NCBI GenBank assembly: GCA_963971285.1
Contig: OZ020244.1
Coordinates: forward strand, 186,001-250,000
Direction: 5' to 3'
Length of the DNA stretch: 64,000 nt
DNA from: Astropecten irregularis
Lineage: Eukaryota > Echinodermata > Asteroidea > Paxillosida > Astropectinidae
This document shows, in pieces, positions 1-10,205 of this stretch. A program made the position numbers and the translations under genes. Under the pieces are notes generated by a model. That model was not told the origin of the DNA. It did no database searches and saw nothing but the letters and a program-made list of their open reading frames with translations. Position 1 is the first letter of the stretch; each line of letters opens with the position of its first letter.

Positions 1-493
1 ACGAAGTAAATTCAAGATGGCTGATTGGTTGTTGTTTCGGAAGAAAACTTTTCGTCTGCTAAAATAAAATATTTGTCAGCTCTTAACGTACTCACATGGG
101 TGACGGGCTACAATTCAATCAAATGCCACTCTTTCTAAAACTTGGTATAATCCAAGCTTTTTAATGGAACTATCTTCTAAGTATTTCCTCGTCTTTAAAA
201 CTATCGAGTGGATTTCTCCGTTCACGAGTAACTCGCCTAAAGAAACTGCCCGCCGAGCTTCGTGACAGGGCAAGAAGCGTAGGCGCCATTGTTGCTATTC
301 AATTTGTACGTGTTCGTGCAAATAAGACGACCCTCAGACCCGTCCTAAGTTAAGACGAGTTCAGCCGCGTTGCTATGGAAGTTGAGATGCATTGAACGCG
401 TCTTAACTTTGGTGAAATCGATCCTAGGACGCGTCCTGACATAGGACGAGTTACCCTTCCTAAGACACGTCTTAGCGTTTCGTGAAATCGGCC
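1..493. mobile_element. Inverted-repeat DNA transposon, right part (cut by window edge)
   Basis: The last ~490 bases match the right two thirds of the complete element at 3435-4193, including the phrase CAAGATGGCTGATTGG near the left, the run of AAGACGCGTC-like words and the terminal TTTCGTGAAATCGGCC ending at 493. The left end lies outside the window. No transposase ORF is visible, so it is a non-autonomous copy. The terminal sequence resembles those of PIF/Harbinger-type MITEs, but the superfamily is an inference. Confidence 0.7.
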
Positions 494-559
494 GCTGATT
501 CATCTCCACCTGCTATTGAAGACTACTCAACACCAGTGGTAACTTCAATCTATTCTCTT

Positions 560-869
560 AGGAAAGAAACTTTAATACTGGCCAGGGCTCGACCACTGAA
601 AAGCCTGGCCAAGCCCTGGCCTTCAGGCCTGAAATCCTTCTCTTGTCAGCCCTGAACTTCACTACAAAGCCTGGCTTCTGAATTCTGTCCATGATCAATA
701 TATGGACTCAGTCTTTTAGTTCATTTAGTACAAACTATGATGCAGGACAAAGCAGGGACTTGAAGTTGATAGTTCAAGACTAGGGATTATAGAAGCCCAA
801 CAACCCAGGCAAAGCGCAGGCCTGGCCTGGCTTTTTAGCATTACCAACCAGCATTAAAGTTTCTCTCCT
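560..869. mobile_element. Small imperfect-TIR element (MITE-like)
   Basis: The left end GGAAAGAAACTTTAATACTGG recurs as the reverse complement at the right end (CCAGCATTAAAGTTTCTCTCC), with AAAAGCCTGGCC / GGCCAGGCTTTTT just inside. About 310 bp, no ORF. Ends and target duplication are not sharp, so the boundaries are approximate. The bases from 870 to 1169 show nothing I recognise. Confidence 0.5.
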
Positions 870-1169
870 TAAATACCTTGAAACCTAAAGCATTACCAAT
901 ATTTGGTTGCATCATTGCAACAAACGTCCTATGTGAAAGGGCCATTACCTACCTCTACATTATCTTGAATATATTTACATATTATTAACTGTAACTTGTA
1001 AGGCATGTTCACCCATTGCATGGAGCTTTGGTACAGACAACATATTTCCATGATGGAAATCTAAACCAAATTGTAATGTGAACATGCACCTTTAAGCACT
1101 GATACAAAGATATGTTTGACAAGGCTGATAACATTTGATTCTTCAATACCTTCTTTCAATCATGTAAAG

Positions 1170-2336
1170 GATGGAGTAACTAGAAGGAGTGCAGCAGGTT
1201 GCAACAGGTGTGATGTAGAGCAGATACCTGGACTAGATTATACAGAGCCAGCCTTCCAGCTAGAGATAGCTACAGCTGATGATAGGAGCTTAGTCACCTT
1301 CTACCAGTGTTGTAGTGGAGTCCTCAGATCCGAGTACAGAGTACTCCGAGTACTTCAGGGTCCGAGTACTGGGCCGAGTCCGAGTAAATTGCTGCCGAGT
1401 CCAAGTCCTAAGTATCGAGTCCGAGTACATTCAAGGCGGAGTACAGGGCCGAGTCCGAGTACCAAAGTTCGAGTCCCGGGCCGAGTATATGCACAGAACC
1501 AATGCACAGTACCAACAAATACAGTTCATGACAGTCGTGTATGATAAATCTCTTCATTACACAACACAGTCAGCAGGTAAATTTAAAAGAAACAAAAACA
1601 ACTGCCTTTCATCCTCTCTGGACTAAATCACAAACCAAAAGCACTTTGGATCTTAGGGTGAGATCAAAACTCCAGATGTTTTCTTTAAAAAAAAAGTGGG
1701 CACTGTAAGGGACTGGATATTTGCCGTATCTTCCTTGATATTTTTGCCCATAAATCACAATTTTAATATGTACCGATTGAGAATGTACCATGGACTGTAC
1801 ATGCACATATAGTGCATTATTTTGACCCAACCATAATTGGGCATTGGGCCCGACATCCCAATTCGGGCCGCGCTAACCACTAATAACTCCACTACACGTA
1901 TCTCTGCGCTCTTTGCACGTGCATGCACTCACACTGTACCCAGGGCAAGGAAAGCCTCTAGGCTTCTACACGTTATAATTAAATGGATATCGTGCTACCG
2001 AGCTTACGATATGCTCGAGGTTGAGCAATGTCATAGACGATTTTTTTTTCAGAAATTGTCGAGTACTGGGATCGAGTACCGAGTACTTAACGTCGAGTAC
2101 GTCCAAAATCCAGGTACATCGGATCGAGTACGGGCCAAGTACATTTTGTTTTCGAGTACTTTTAATCGAGTTCGGGCCAAGTACTTTGGTGGACTCGAGT
2201 TGTACTCGAGTACGAGTACGAGTACGAGTACGAGTACTACAACACTGCCTTCTACTACCAGGTTGGTACTGTTCCTGGAGGGAGTAACATCATCTTCAAG
2301 ACCGAGTTTGCTGGACCATCAGCCATCATTTCACAG
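1170..2336 (+). pseudogene. Exon 1 (visible) of an extracellular adhesion-type gene, split by a hAT insertion
   Basis: Open reading starts after a pyrimidine-rich tract and AG at 1168-1169 (start approximate) and reads DGV...DVEQIPGLDYTEPAFQLE...DRSLVTFY up to 1304. There a 943-bp hAT element (1305-2247) breaks it; reading resumes in the same frame after one copy of the 8-bp target duplication as YQVGTVPGGSNIIF...GPSAIISQ and ends at a consensus donor (CAG|GTGCTA, 2336/2337, phase 0). The phase matches the next exon at 2868. The pattern DVxxI...YYQVGTxPGGSN is typical of repeat units in large secreted or membrane proteins of echinoderms, hemichordates and amphioxus; the exact family is not named here. 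With the insertion in place the exon would terminate early, so this allele is probably broken unless the element is spliced out. Confidence 0.6.
1305..2247. mobile_element. Non-autonomous hAT transposon inserted in a coding exon
   Basis: The termini are CAGTGTTGTAGT and ACTACAACACTG, a perfect 12-bp inverted repeat starting with the CAGTG typical of hAT elements. They are flanked by an exact 8-bp duplication CCTTCTAC (1297-1304 and 2248-2255), the hAT target length. Both subterminal regions (about 1333-1490 and 2060-2240) are packed with CGAGTAC / CCGAGTAC words, probable transposase-binding repeats. No transposase ORF is present. The short open frames inside are repeat translations. Confidence 0.88.
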
Positions 2337-2867
2337 GTGCTACTTTACTTTGTTCCTAGAGATGATCTAAGCAAACTGGAGAGTACACTGATTTCTAATC
2401 AATGCATGTAATAAACTGCTCCTCAGCCAAAATAATAACCTGAAATGTATAAAATGCTTGGAGTTAAAAGGGGCGGACCTTTTAATCCAAGCAGGATCTT
2501 TCTTGAAAATCCTGCTAGGATCAAAACGTCAGATAGATAATACTAACTGTCTATTACCACCAAGGTTGACCAAACATATAGGGTAATATTCTCAAAGAGT
2601 CATATCCTAGGACTCAATATTACGGTCGTGTACTTGAGGAATTGCTGCTTGATTTAGCAAATAATTCTTCATATTTCACCAGTTAGCAGATCATTCTGGC
2701 ATTTTTAGTCACCTGTCATGATCAATTAATTTCCTGAATTGCCTCAGGTTTCAAGAGACAGAGGAAGATAGTAAACCTTTGGAGAGCTCTGCACCAGCTC
2801 ATGTCAGTGGTGATAATATTTCAGTTTCAGATTCATTTGCTTTTCATTTGACCTTTCTTCCTTCCAG
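2337..2867 (+). other. Intron between exons 1 and 2, with a dispersed repeat
   Basis: Lies between a donor (CAG|GTGCTA) and an acceptor (CTTCCTTCCAG|TATGG). About 2400-2530 is related to 62818-62945 (shared words CTGCTC-TCAGCC, CCTGAAAT-TATAAAATGCTT and GCAGGATCTTTCT), so it holds a copy of a dispersed repeat. Nothing else is recognised. Confidence 0.6.
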
Positions 2868-3132
2868 TATGGTCTCTTGACACACTATGAGTGTCTTGGT
2901 ATCGGTCATGCAGTGGAGTTCAGTCATGACTCAGTCCATCTGGATCACAATAATCTCTACTACTTCAACATAGAACTGCTGAACTACGTAGCATATGAGA
3001 ACATCATCTCATCAGTAGCAATCATAGCTGACTTGACTCCTCCTGTACCAGGATTAATCATCAATGAAACCAGAGATGAAGTAGTACATGAAACATGTGT
3101 GGATTTCACTCCTGATGAATGGATAATCGGAG
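2868..3132 (+). CDS. Exon 2 of the extracellular adhesion-type gene
   Basis: A 265-bp exon between TTCTTCCTTCCAG (acceptor) and GGAG|GTAATT (donor); it continues exon 1 in phase 0 and ends in phase 1. It reads YGLLTHYECLGIGHAVEF..., then NNLYYFNIELLNY, IIADLTPPVPG, and ends CVDFTPDEWIIGG. The YYFNIEL...SSVxIIxDLTPPVPG pattern is the fibronectin/cadherin-like repeat seam found in giant secreted or cell-surface proteins of non-vertebrate deuterostomes; that family match is from memory. No stop or frameshift is seen in this exon. Confidence 0.7.
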
Positions 3133-3162
3133 GTAATTCCATTCCATTTTAATTTCTGTTAA

Positions 3163-3434
3163 GATTGCCTTGGTGCCCCTGGTTATATGCTTGGTGCCGC
3201 TGGTCATTGCCTTAGTGCCCCTGGTCATTGCCTTGGTGCCCCTGGTTATATGCTTGGTGCCCCTGGTCATTGACTTAGTGCCCCTGGTCATTGCCTTGGT
3301 GCTGCCTGGTCATTGCCTTGGTGCTCCAGGTCATTGCCTTGGTGCACCTGTCCATTGCCTTGGTGCTCCTGGACATTGCCTGGGTGCCCTTGGTCATTGC
3401 CTTGGTGCCCCTGGTCATTGCCTTGGTGCTCCAG
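3163..3434. repeat. Minisatellite, 20/21-bp units (left segment)
   Basis: Units of CATTGCCTTGGTGCCCCTGGT and variants, 21 bp with some 20 bp, starting about 30 bp inside the intron. It is the left part of an array that continues at 4194-5501 and 7112-7592 after two transposon insertions. Because units are 20-21 bp and lack stops in several frames, long low-complexity open frames appear on both strands; they are not genes. Confidence 0.92.
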
Positions 3435-4193
3435 GGGCCGATTTCACGAAACTCGTCTTATTTTAGGATCGATCTTTTGACTTAGGACGAGCCCTAGCTG
3501 TAAGATCGATCTTAGCTATGACGCGTCCTAGGATCGATTTCACCAAACGCATCTTAGCCAAGATCAGTCCGTCATGCTGATAAATAAATTGAAATTTATT
3601 GGACGAGGATGGCCTTTCCAAATACAACGGCTGCACCATGTTTATTTGATTCAATCGGAGCGAGTGCATGCAACAGCCGTAGTTTTATGCTTGCGGTATG
3701 CGCGCGCAGCATGAATGAAGTACATAAACTCAAGATGGCTGATTGGTTGTTGTTACTGCGGCGAAAAGTTTTCGTCTACTGGTCAAATTCATATGCCAAT
3801 CTTGAAATAATCCCTGTCAAACAATAGACCTATATCCTCTTTTCTTCGTCATTTTAAACTATCGAGTGGATTTCTCCGGTCACGGAATATTAACTCGCCT
3901 ATAGGCTAGGCCTACGCCGGCTCCCCGCCCGCCGAGTCGCTATCACTCAGCAATTATAGAAGCGTAAGCGCCATTGTTGCTTTTCAGTATTTAATATTGT
4001 AGGCCTGCGTGTTCGTGCATATAAGACGACCCTCAGACCCGTCCTAAGTTAAGACGAGTTCAGCCGCGTTGCTATGGAAGTTGGGATGCGTTGAACGCGT
4101 CTTAACTTTGGTGAACTCGATCCTAGGACGCGTCCTGACATAGGACGAGTTACTCTTCCTAAGACGCGTCTTAGCGTTTCGTGAAATCGGCCC
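3435..4193. mobile_element. 759-bp inverted-repeat DNA transposon inserted in the minisatellite
   Basis: Starts GGGCCGATTTCACGAAAC and ends GTTTCGTGAAATCGGCCC, a near-perfect terminal inverted repeat of about 17 bp, with further GACG/CGTC-rich subterminal words. The flanks are minisatellite on both sides: CAG at 3432-3434 and CTG at 4194-4196, which would be a CWG-type 3-bp target if one base has mutated. No transposase ORF. A partial second copy sits at 1-493. PIF/Harbinger-like is the best guess. Confidence 0.8.
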
Positions 4194-5501
4194 CTGGTCA
4201 TTGCCTTGGTGGACTGTTCATTGCCTTGGTGGACTGTTCATTGCCTTGGTGCACTGGTAATTGCCTTGGTGCACTGGTCATTGCCTTGGTGCCCCTGGAA
4301 ATTGCCTTGGTGCACTGGTCATTGCCTTCGTGCTCCTGGTCATTGCCTTGGTGGACTGGTCATTGCCTTGGTGGACTGTTCATTGCCTTGGTGCTCCTGG
4401 TCATTGCCTTGGTGCACTGGTCATTGCCTTGGTGGACTGTTCATTGCCTTGGTGCTCCTGGTCATTGCCTTGGTGCACTGGTCATTGCCTTGGTGGACTG
4501 TTCATTGCCTTGGTGCACTGGTAATTGCCTTGGTGCACTGGTCATTGCCTTGGTGGACTGTTCATTGCCTTGGTGCTCCTGGTCATTGCCTTGGTGCACT
4601 GGTCATTGCCTTGGTGGACTGTTCATTGCCTTGGTGCTCCTGGTCATTGCCTTGGTGCACTGGTCATTGCCTTGGTGGACTGTTCATTGCCTTGGTGCAC
4701 TGGTAATTGCCTTGGTGCACTGGTCATTGCATTGGTGGACTGTTCATTGCCTTGGTGCTCCTGGTCATTGCCTTGGTGCACTGGTCATTGCCTTGGTGGA
4801 CTGTTCATTGCCTTGGTGCTCCTGGTCATTGCCTTGGTGCACTGGTCATTGCCTTGGTGGACTGTTCATTGCCTTGGTGCTCCTGGTCATTGCCTTGGTG
4901 CACTGGTCATTGCCTTGGTGCTCCTGGTCATTGCCTTGCTGCCCCTGGAAATTGCCTTGGTGCACCTGGTCATTGCCTTGGTGCTCCTGGTCATTGCCTG
5001 GGTGCCCTTGGTCATTGCCTTGGTGCCCCTGGTTATTGCCTTGGTGCTCCTGGTCATTGCCTTTGTGCTCCTGGTCATTGTCTTGGTGCACCTGTCCATT
5101 GCCTTGGTGCTCCTGGTCATTGCCTGGGTGCCCTTGGTCATTGCCTTGGTGCTCCTGGTCATTGCCTTGGTGCTCCTGGTCATTGCCTGGGTGCCCTTGG
5201 TCATTGCCTTGGTGCCCCTGGTCATTGCCTTGGTGCTCCTGGTCATTGCCTTGGTGCCCCTGGTCATTGCCTTGGTGGACTGTTCATTGCCTTGGTGCAC
5301 TGGTAATTGCCTTGGTGCACTGGTCATTGCCTTGGTGCACTGGTCATTGCCTTGGTGCACTGGTCATTGCCTTGGTTTTCCTGGTCATTGCCTTGGTGCC
5401 CCTGGTCATTGCCTTGGTGCACTGGTCATTGCCTTGGTGCACTGGTCATTGCCTTGGTACACTGGTCATTGCCTTGGTGCACCTGGCCATTGCCTTGGTG
5501 C
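4194..5501. repeat. Minisatellite, 20/21-bp units with 61-bp higher-order repeat
   Basis: Same units as 3163-3434. From about 4351 to 4920 three unit types repeat in order: one ending GGACTGTT (20 bp), one ending GCTCCTGGT (21 bp), one ending GCACTGGT (20 bp), giving a 61-bp higher-order period. From about 4920 to 5280 the order becomes irregular with CCCCTGG/CTCCTGG units. Open frames of up to 455 codons across it are repeat translations. Confidence 0.93.
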
Positions 5502-7111
5502 TAGTGCTGTGCTTTTTATTCGGATATAGAGTAACCCACACGGATTAAACGTTTCCGTTACTATATTTGCCAAAAGGATTAACCGAAACCAACACCAAAC
5601 AAATATGGACTCATCGTGGCTCACGATTGGCTCACGAAAAAAAAAATAACAGTCAGTTATTTTGTCCATTTCGCCAAGTAGAAACACACTGTTCATTATA
5701 TTTTAATCTAAAAAACATCTTAAAATTACTATAAAAATAAACCTTCCGAGCGCGATTGGTATAATGTACAACTACAACTTACAAGCATGGTCTTTCATTT
5801 AGCAAGGCACCCTTCAGCCTATGGAAAAACATCATACGCAATGCATTGCAAAATACCCCTGTGTCAGGATACCAAACCCCATCGGTTTACGCTACACACT
5901 GCACTACGTGTACTGGGTGTACAGGTGTATGTGTATGGGACAAGACAGGTTTGCGCTTTCTGTCTACACTTTCCTTCGCTTCATAACATGGGATGAAGCG
6001 ATTTCTCGACTCATATATGGTTATTAATATTAAAGTAGAAGAAAAGCCTTGCTACAAGTTTCCCCCAAAGGCACAAGTTTTCAACAACTTCGTTCGTGAA
6101 GGCCTATAAACTCCCATGCTGTACGTGTAAACAGAGTGTTAACTTCACGCACGTGAACTCAATGGACCTGCAGAAATACAGACCACGTGGGTTTCTATCT
6201 GTACATGTATCGAGAATTTCGTTAAAATCCCATTGCATATGCAGCGTACCGCGTGTGCCGAGTGCTTTTTATGGTCAAATTCTCCTTACGTCTAATTCTT
6301 GACACTGCCGTTGTTAGAACGCGTCTAAAATACTTGGCTGCCGCTTGATGTTACACACAAGTCTGTGGTGGTAGCGGCTACAGCCACTTCTCATGATTTG
6401 CATGCGACTTTGATCGGAGCTGAATGACCGAAGTTTTACCGTACGGTGCGTTAAGAACTATGGGGCGATTTCATGTACATATCGTACGCGTAGAACTTCA
6501 CTGGCCAGTGAACAAATGGCGTATTAATGGCGTAATTAACGTAATTCTATCACGAAACTAACAATAAATTGGAAGTCATAAGCATATTGTTTTTATATTT
6601 TAAGGGCTTTTATTCATAATTATGTTGGTCGGACAATTTGTGCATATTTAATTTTGTATGGACAAACAGGCACAAAAATATGGCCCGTCTATTTTCTTCA
6701 CAAACACGCACGTAGATTGAGAGTTGAGACCAGAAACTAATGTACATTATAGCCTACAGTGGAATTTATAGCGGCACCGCAACGATCGTTATACCATGCT
6801 GTACAGGACTCCCACATGGCATATTATGGATACGCTCATCATGCACGTGGCACCATGTGCGTTAATTCTTCATACAATGCTCACAACATCGCGCGTAATT
6901 TTATGATAGGCAGACAGATTCCCATTGTGGTCGCGTCAATACTGTCTGTCAACACAGCGCTTTTATTCAGGCCCTATTCTTCAACACTGACCACACACGA
7001 CCGCCCGCTAGCACTGTTTATTTAAAAGGCGATTAAATCGTATAACACGGATCCGAATTTTTTTTTGCTTCCTGAAATGAATAACAAATTACCCGATTTT
7101 GCACAGCACTA
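5502..7111. mobile_element. 1.6-kb non-autonomous hAT transposon in the minisatellite
   Basis: The ends TAGTGCTGTGC / GCACAGCACTA form an 11-bp inverted repeat and are flanked by an exact 8-bp duplication CTTGGTGC (5494-5501 and 7112-7119) drawn from the minisatellite unit. Length 1610 bp. The interior has only short open frames (under 90 codons) with no hAT transposase signature, so it must move in trans if at all. Around 6350-6390 it carries ACACAAGTCTGTGG, a word shared with small palindromic repeats near 8668 and 20290. Confidence 0.85.
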
Positions 7112-7592
7112 CTTGGTGCCCCTGGTCATTGCCTTGGTTGCCCCCTGGTCATTGCCTTGCTGCCCATGGTCATTGCCTTGGTGCCCTTGGTGCCCCTGGT
7201 CATTGCCTTGGTGCACCTGTCCATTGCCTTGGTGCTCCTGGCCATTGCCTTGATGCCCTTGGTCATTGCCTTGGTGCCCCTGGTCATTGCCTTGGTGCTC
7301 CTGGTCATTGCCTTGGTGCACTGGTCATTGCCTTTGTGCTCCTGGTCATTACCTTGCTGACCCTGGACATTGCCTTGGTGTCTCTGGTCATTGCCTTGGT
7401 GCCTCTGGTCATTGCCTTGGTGCACTGGTCATTGCCTTGGTGTTCCTGGTCATTACCTTGGTGCCCCTGATCATTGCCTTAGTGCTGCCTGGTCATTGTC
7501 TTGGTGCTGCCTGGCCATTGCCTTGGTGCTGCCTGGTCATTGCCTTGGTGCACTGGTCATTGCCTTGGTGCACTGGTCATTGCCTTGGTGCA
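7112..7592. repeat. Minisatellite, 20/21-bp units (right segment)
   Basis: Continuation of the array at 4194-5501 beyond the hAT element. Unit variants include GTGCTGCCTGGT and GTTCCTGGT. The array ends in CAATAATTATTAG. Confidence 0.9.
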
Positions 7593-7608
7593 ATAATTAT
7601 TAGTATTT

Positions 7609-7808
7609 GCTAGGCTTACTGGATGCTGATAGAGTTCATGAGGAATTTACTGTGTCTTGACCAAACTAACCTGCTTACCTGATTGTTATTGATTTCTAGG
7701 GTTGCAGTGAGGTGGTTCACTAGTGCTAGGCTTACTGGATGCTGATAGAGTTCATGTGGAATTTACTTTGTCTTGACCAAACTAACCTGCTTACCTGATT
7801 GTTATTGA
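7609..7808. repeat. 84-bp direct duplication
   Basis: GCTAGGCTTACTGGATGCTG... to ...GATTGTTATTGA occurs at 7609-7692 and again at 7725-7808 with about two differences, separated by 32 bp. The second copy runs straight into the 55-bp array. Confidence 0.85.
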
Positions 7809-8575
7809 GTGGTAACTCCTGACTACACATATGATCACTAGAGGGAGACAGACACTCACTTGAGTGGTAACTCCTGACTAAACATATGATCACTAGAGGG
7901 AGACAGACACTTATTTGAGTGGTAACTCCTGACTAAACATATGATCAATAGAGGGAGACAGACACTCACTTGAGTGGTAACTCCTGACTAAACATATGAT
8001 CACTATAGCGGGAGACAGACACTCACTTGAGTGGTAACTCCTGACTAAACATATGATCACTAGAGGGAGACAGACACTCATTTGAGTGGTAACTCCTGGT
8101 TAAACATATGATCACTAGAAGGAGACAGACACTCACTTGAGTGGTAACTCCTGACTAAACATATGACCACTAGAGGGAGACAGACACTCACTTGAGTGGT
8201 AACTCCTGACTAAACATATGATCACTATAGCGGGAGACAGACACTCACTTGAGTGGTAACTCCTGACTAAACATATGATCACTAGAGGGAGACAGACACT
8301 CACTTGAGTGGTAACTCCTGGTTAAACATATGATCACTAGAAGGAGACAGACACTCACTTGAGTGGTAACTCCTGACTAAACATATGATCACTAGAGGGA
8401 GACACACACTCACTTGAGTGGTAACTCCTGACTAAACATATGATCACTAGAGGGAGACAGACACTCACTTGAGTGGTAACTCCTGACTAAACATATGATC
8501 ACTAGAGGGAGACAGACACTCACTTGAGTGGTAACTCCTGACTAAACATATGATCACTAGAGGGAGACAAACACT
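7807..8575. repeat. 55-bp minisatellite, about 14 copies
   Basis: The unit begins GAGTGGTAACTCCTGACTA, continues AACATATGATCACTAGAGG and ends GAGACAGACACTCACTT. Period 55 bp, with two units of 57 bp (CACTATAGCGGGAGA). Intronic, between exons 2 and 3. Confidence 0.92.
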
Positions 8576-8636
8576 ATGGTTATCCAACAATGATAACTGA
8601 TAATGTGGCCATCAAAGGAAGGGAAAATAAAGCTAT

Positions 8637-8760
8637 GCCCCAAATATCTGGCTGCGGCTGTAAATAACACACAAGTCTATGGAAACAGCTGCAGTCACTG
8701 TGGTTGCCATAGGTCAGTAGGTGCATGTGTAATTTGCAGCCGCAGCCTGAGATTTGGGAC
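8637..8760. mobile_element. Small foldback MITE
   Basis: The left arm CCCCAAATATCTGGCTGCGG returns inverted as CCGCAGCCTGAGATTTGGG. It is about 124 bp with ACACAAGTCTATGG in the middle. The same core word is seen inverted near 20285-20298 and inside the hAT element near 6355, which suggests a small family. Confidence 0.6.
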
Positions 8761-8865
8761 ACGGTCTAAGACTTGACTTGAGTCCAATGCAAAGCTAATG
8801 ATATCTTCATTGTGTTGAATCCTCTTCCCAATGATATGTTACATGATTATGTGATCTATCTACAG

Positions 8866-9037
8866 GATACCATGACTTGGGCTATGACTACCTTGACCTA
8901 TGCACCAAATGCCAACTATTATGGATGGGACAGCTTCCTAGTCTTAGCTGAAGATCTGTCAGGTGCAGTGTCTCAACTTCTAGAAATACAGATAGCTGTC
9001 CTCATCAATCCTTGTATCAACAATGGCATATGTGGAG
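8866..9037 (+). CDS. Exon of the extracellular gene: cadherin-like repeat end plus EGF-like start
   Basis: Acceptor GTGATCTATCTACAG|GATACC and donor TGGAG|GTTGG bound 172 bp. Translation in the frame starting at the first base gives TLTYAPNANYYGWDSF, LVLAEDLSGAVSQ, then NPCINNGICGG. Y-x-PNANYYGxDSF...LAEDxSGAVS is the signature of tandem cadherin-like (tandem-95 type) domains, and CINNGIC is the opening of an EGF-like domain. The phase does not match the donor at 3132 (phase 1), so at least one intervening exon is missing, was lost when transposons and minisatellites expanded, or I have not recognised it. The following exon is also not found. Confidence 0.65.
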
Positions 9038-9107
9038 GTTGGTTCCAATTCTCATATTCAGTAATTGCTTAGGGTGACTTGGACTGGAAACTATGACAGA
9101 TTGATAG

Positions 9108-9221
9108 TGTACTCACATCTGAGCTATCCAGCCCTATGATGGGCCCCTTAAGTCTTTGATGAGGGTGCCAGTCAGAAGCCATATAACCCAACAACTGCCA
9201 TACCAGTGCTCTACCATCTGA
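9108..9221 (-). repeat. tRNA-derived SINE fragment array, first unit
   Basis: First copy of the ~109-bp unit described at 10206-10885, cut off by the element at 9222-10205. Read on the minus strand it contains GGGCTGGATAGCTCAGA, a good Pol III A-box context. Confidence 0.75.
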
Positions 9222-10205
9222 GTAGTCTTGGTCCAAGACTGTAAAGCTCGATAACGGACCCCATCGTGCCACTGCGCCCTCTCGTGACTTCATTTGACCC
9301 AGTTGCTCGCATTGCAGTCTTGGGAATTTCCTATGAATTGTTTAACTTTTTCTTTATTTTTCCTTCGGATTTCCGGAGGAACCAATCAGCGCCCGCAAAA
9401 ATCCAGTTGAATTGGTATCTAATGAATATGGATGACCTGTAACGAATGACCTCCGTGTACCATGATAATGCAGTATCGTATAATTATGACTAGTACTGTA
9501 CTATGCTTCGGTGTCGATCGTGGGATCGGGAATAGTCACGGTGCGCTGTGGTATTGTCATGGGGAATTGAAATAATGTATGCGTTGCCTACTGCTTGCTA
9601 TAGTTGTCATAATATAATAGTATACTTACTATTCATCGCATAGTCGAACATGCCTGATGCATGAGGGCATTGAACACTGTTACTATACACACGTCGATCT
9701 ATTTATATTATGGTAAATATTACAACATGAAAGCTGGTGGTACACACACATTAATTGTTGGTGCGTAATTAACTCTAGCTTTCCACAAACGAGACACTAC
9801 CGCATGGATTTGAATGTAGCCGCCATGTTGTGTCTGCGATTCAATAAGCACGGAATCATGCAGCTCAGACTGTTTTATAAACCACGCGCTGAGACAATAG
9901 CTATAAGTTTTATTTTATAATGTCTATGGCCGAGACTGTCTGGACGCGGACTGTCTCGTGTTTGTTTACATTTCAGCAGCTCCAACCGTGACGCTCCCAA
10001 GCCCGCTTGGCATCCTATTTCGCATTTCAACGTAAATCATGAATATTCATAATAAGGTACCTAATTGGCATACAAAGGCCACGCCCCGGTTTATAGGAAA
10101 TGCCCAAGACTGTAATGCGAGCAACTGGGTCAAATGAAGTCACGAGAGGGCGCAGTGGCACGATGGGGTCCGTTATCGAGCTTTACAGTCTTGGACCAAG
10201 ACTAC
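9222..10205. mobile_element. Long-TIR non-autonomous DNA transposon (Mutator-like or foldback)
   Basis: Left 9222-9334 and right 10093-10205 are inverted copies of about 113 bp with only a few mismatches, starting GTAGTCTTGGTCCAAGACTG. The flanks repeat TACCATCTGA (9212-9221 and 10203-10212); because the element end overlaps this, the true target duplication is 7-11 bp. Long TIRs with a 9-11 bp target fit Mutator-like elements (inference). The interior of about 760 bp is non-coding. Part of the right half (CAAAGGCCACGCC-CGGTTT, AAGTCACGAGAGGGCGCA) recurs at 52860-53000. Confidence 0.8.

Noticed and set aside
4181-5548. Open frames of up to 455 codons rich in CLGAPGH / ALVIALV
   Set aside because: They are translations of the 20/21-bp minisatellite, open on both strands and in several frames, without a start context or domain.
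7807-8575. CRISPR array
   Set aside because: 55-bp direct repeats have no unique spacers and the context is a eukaryotic intron.
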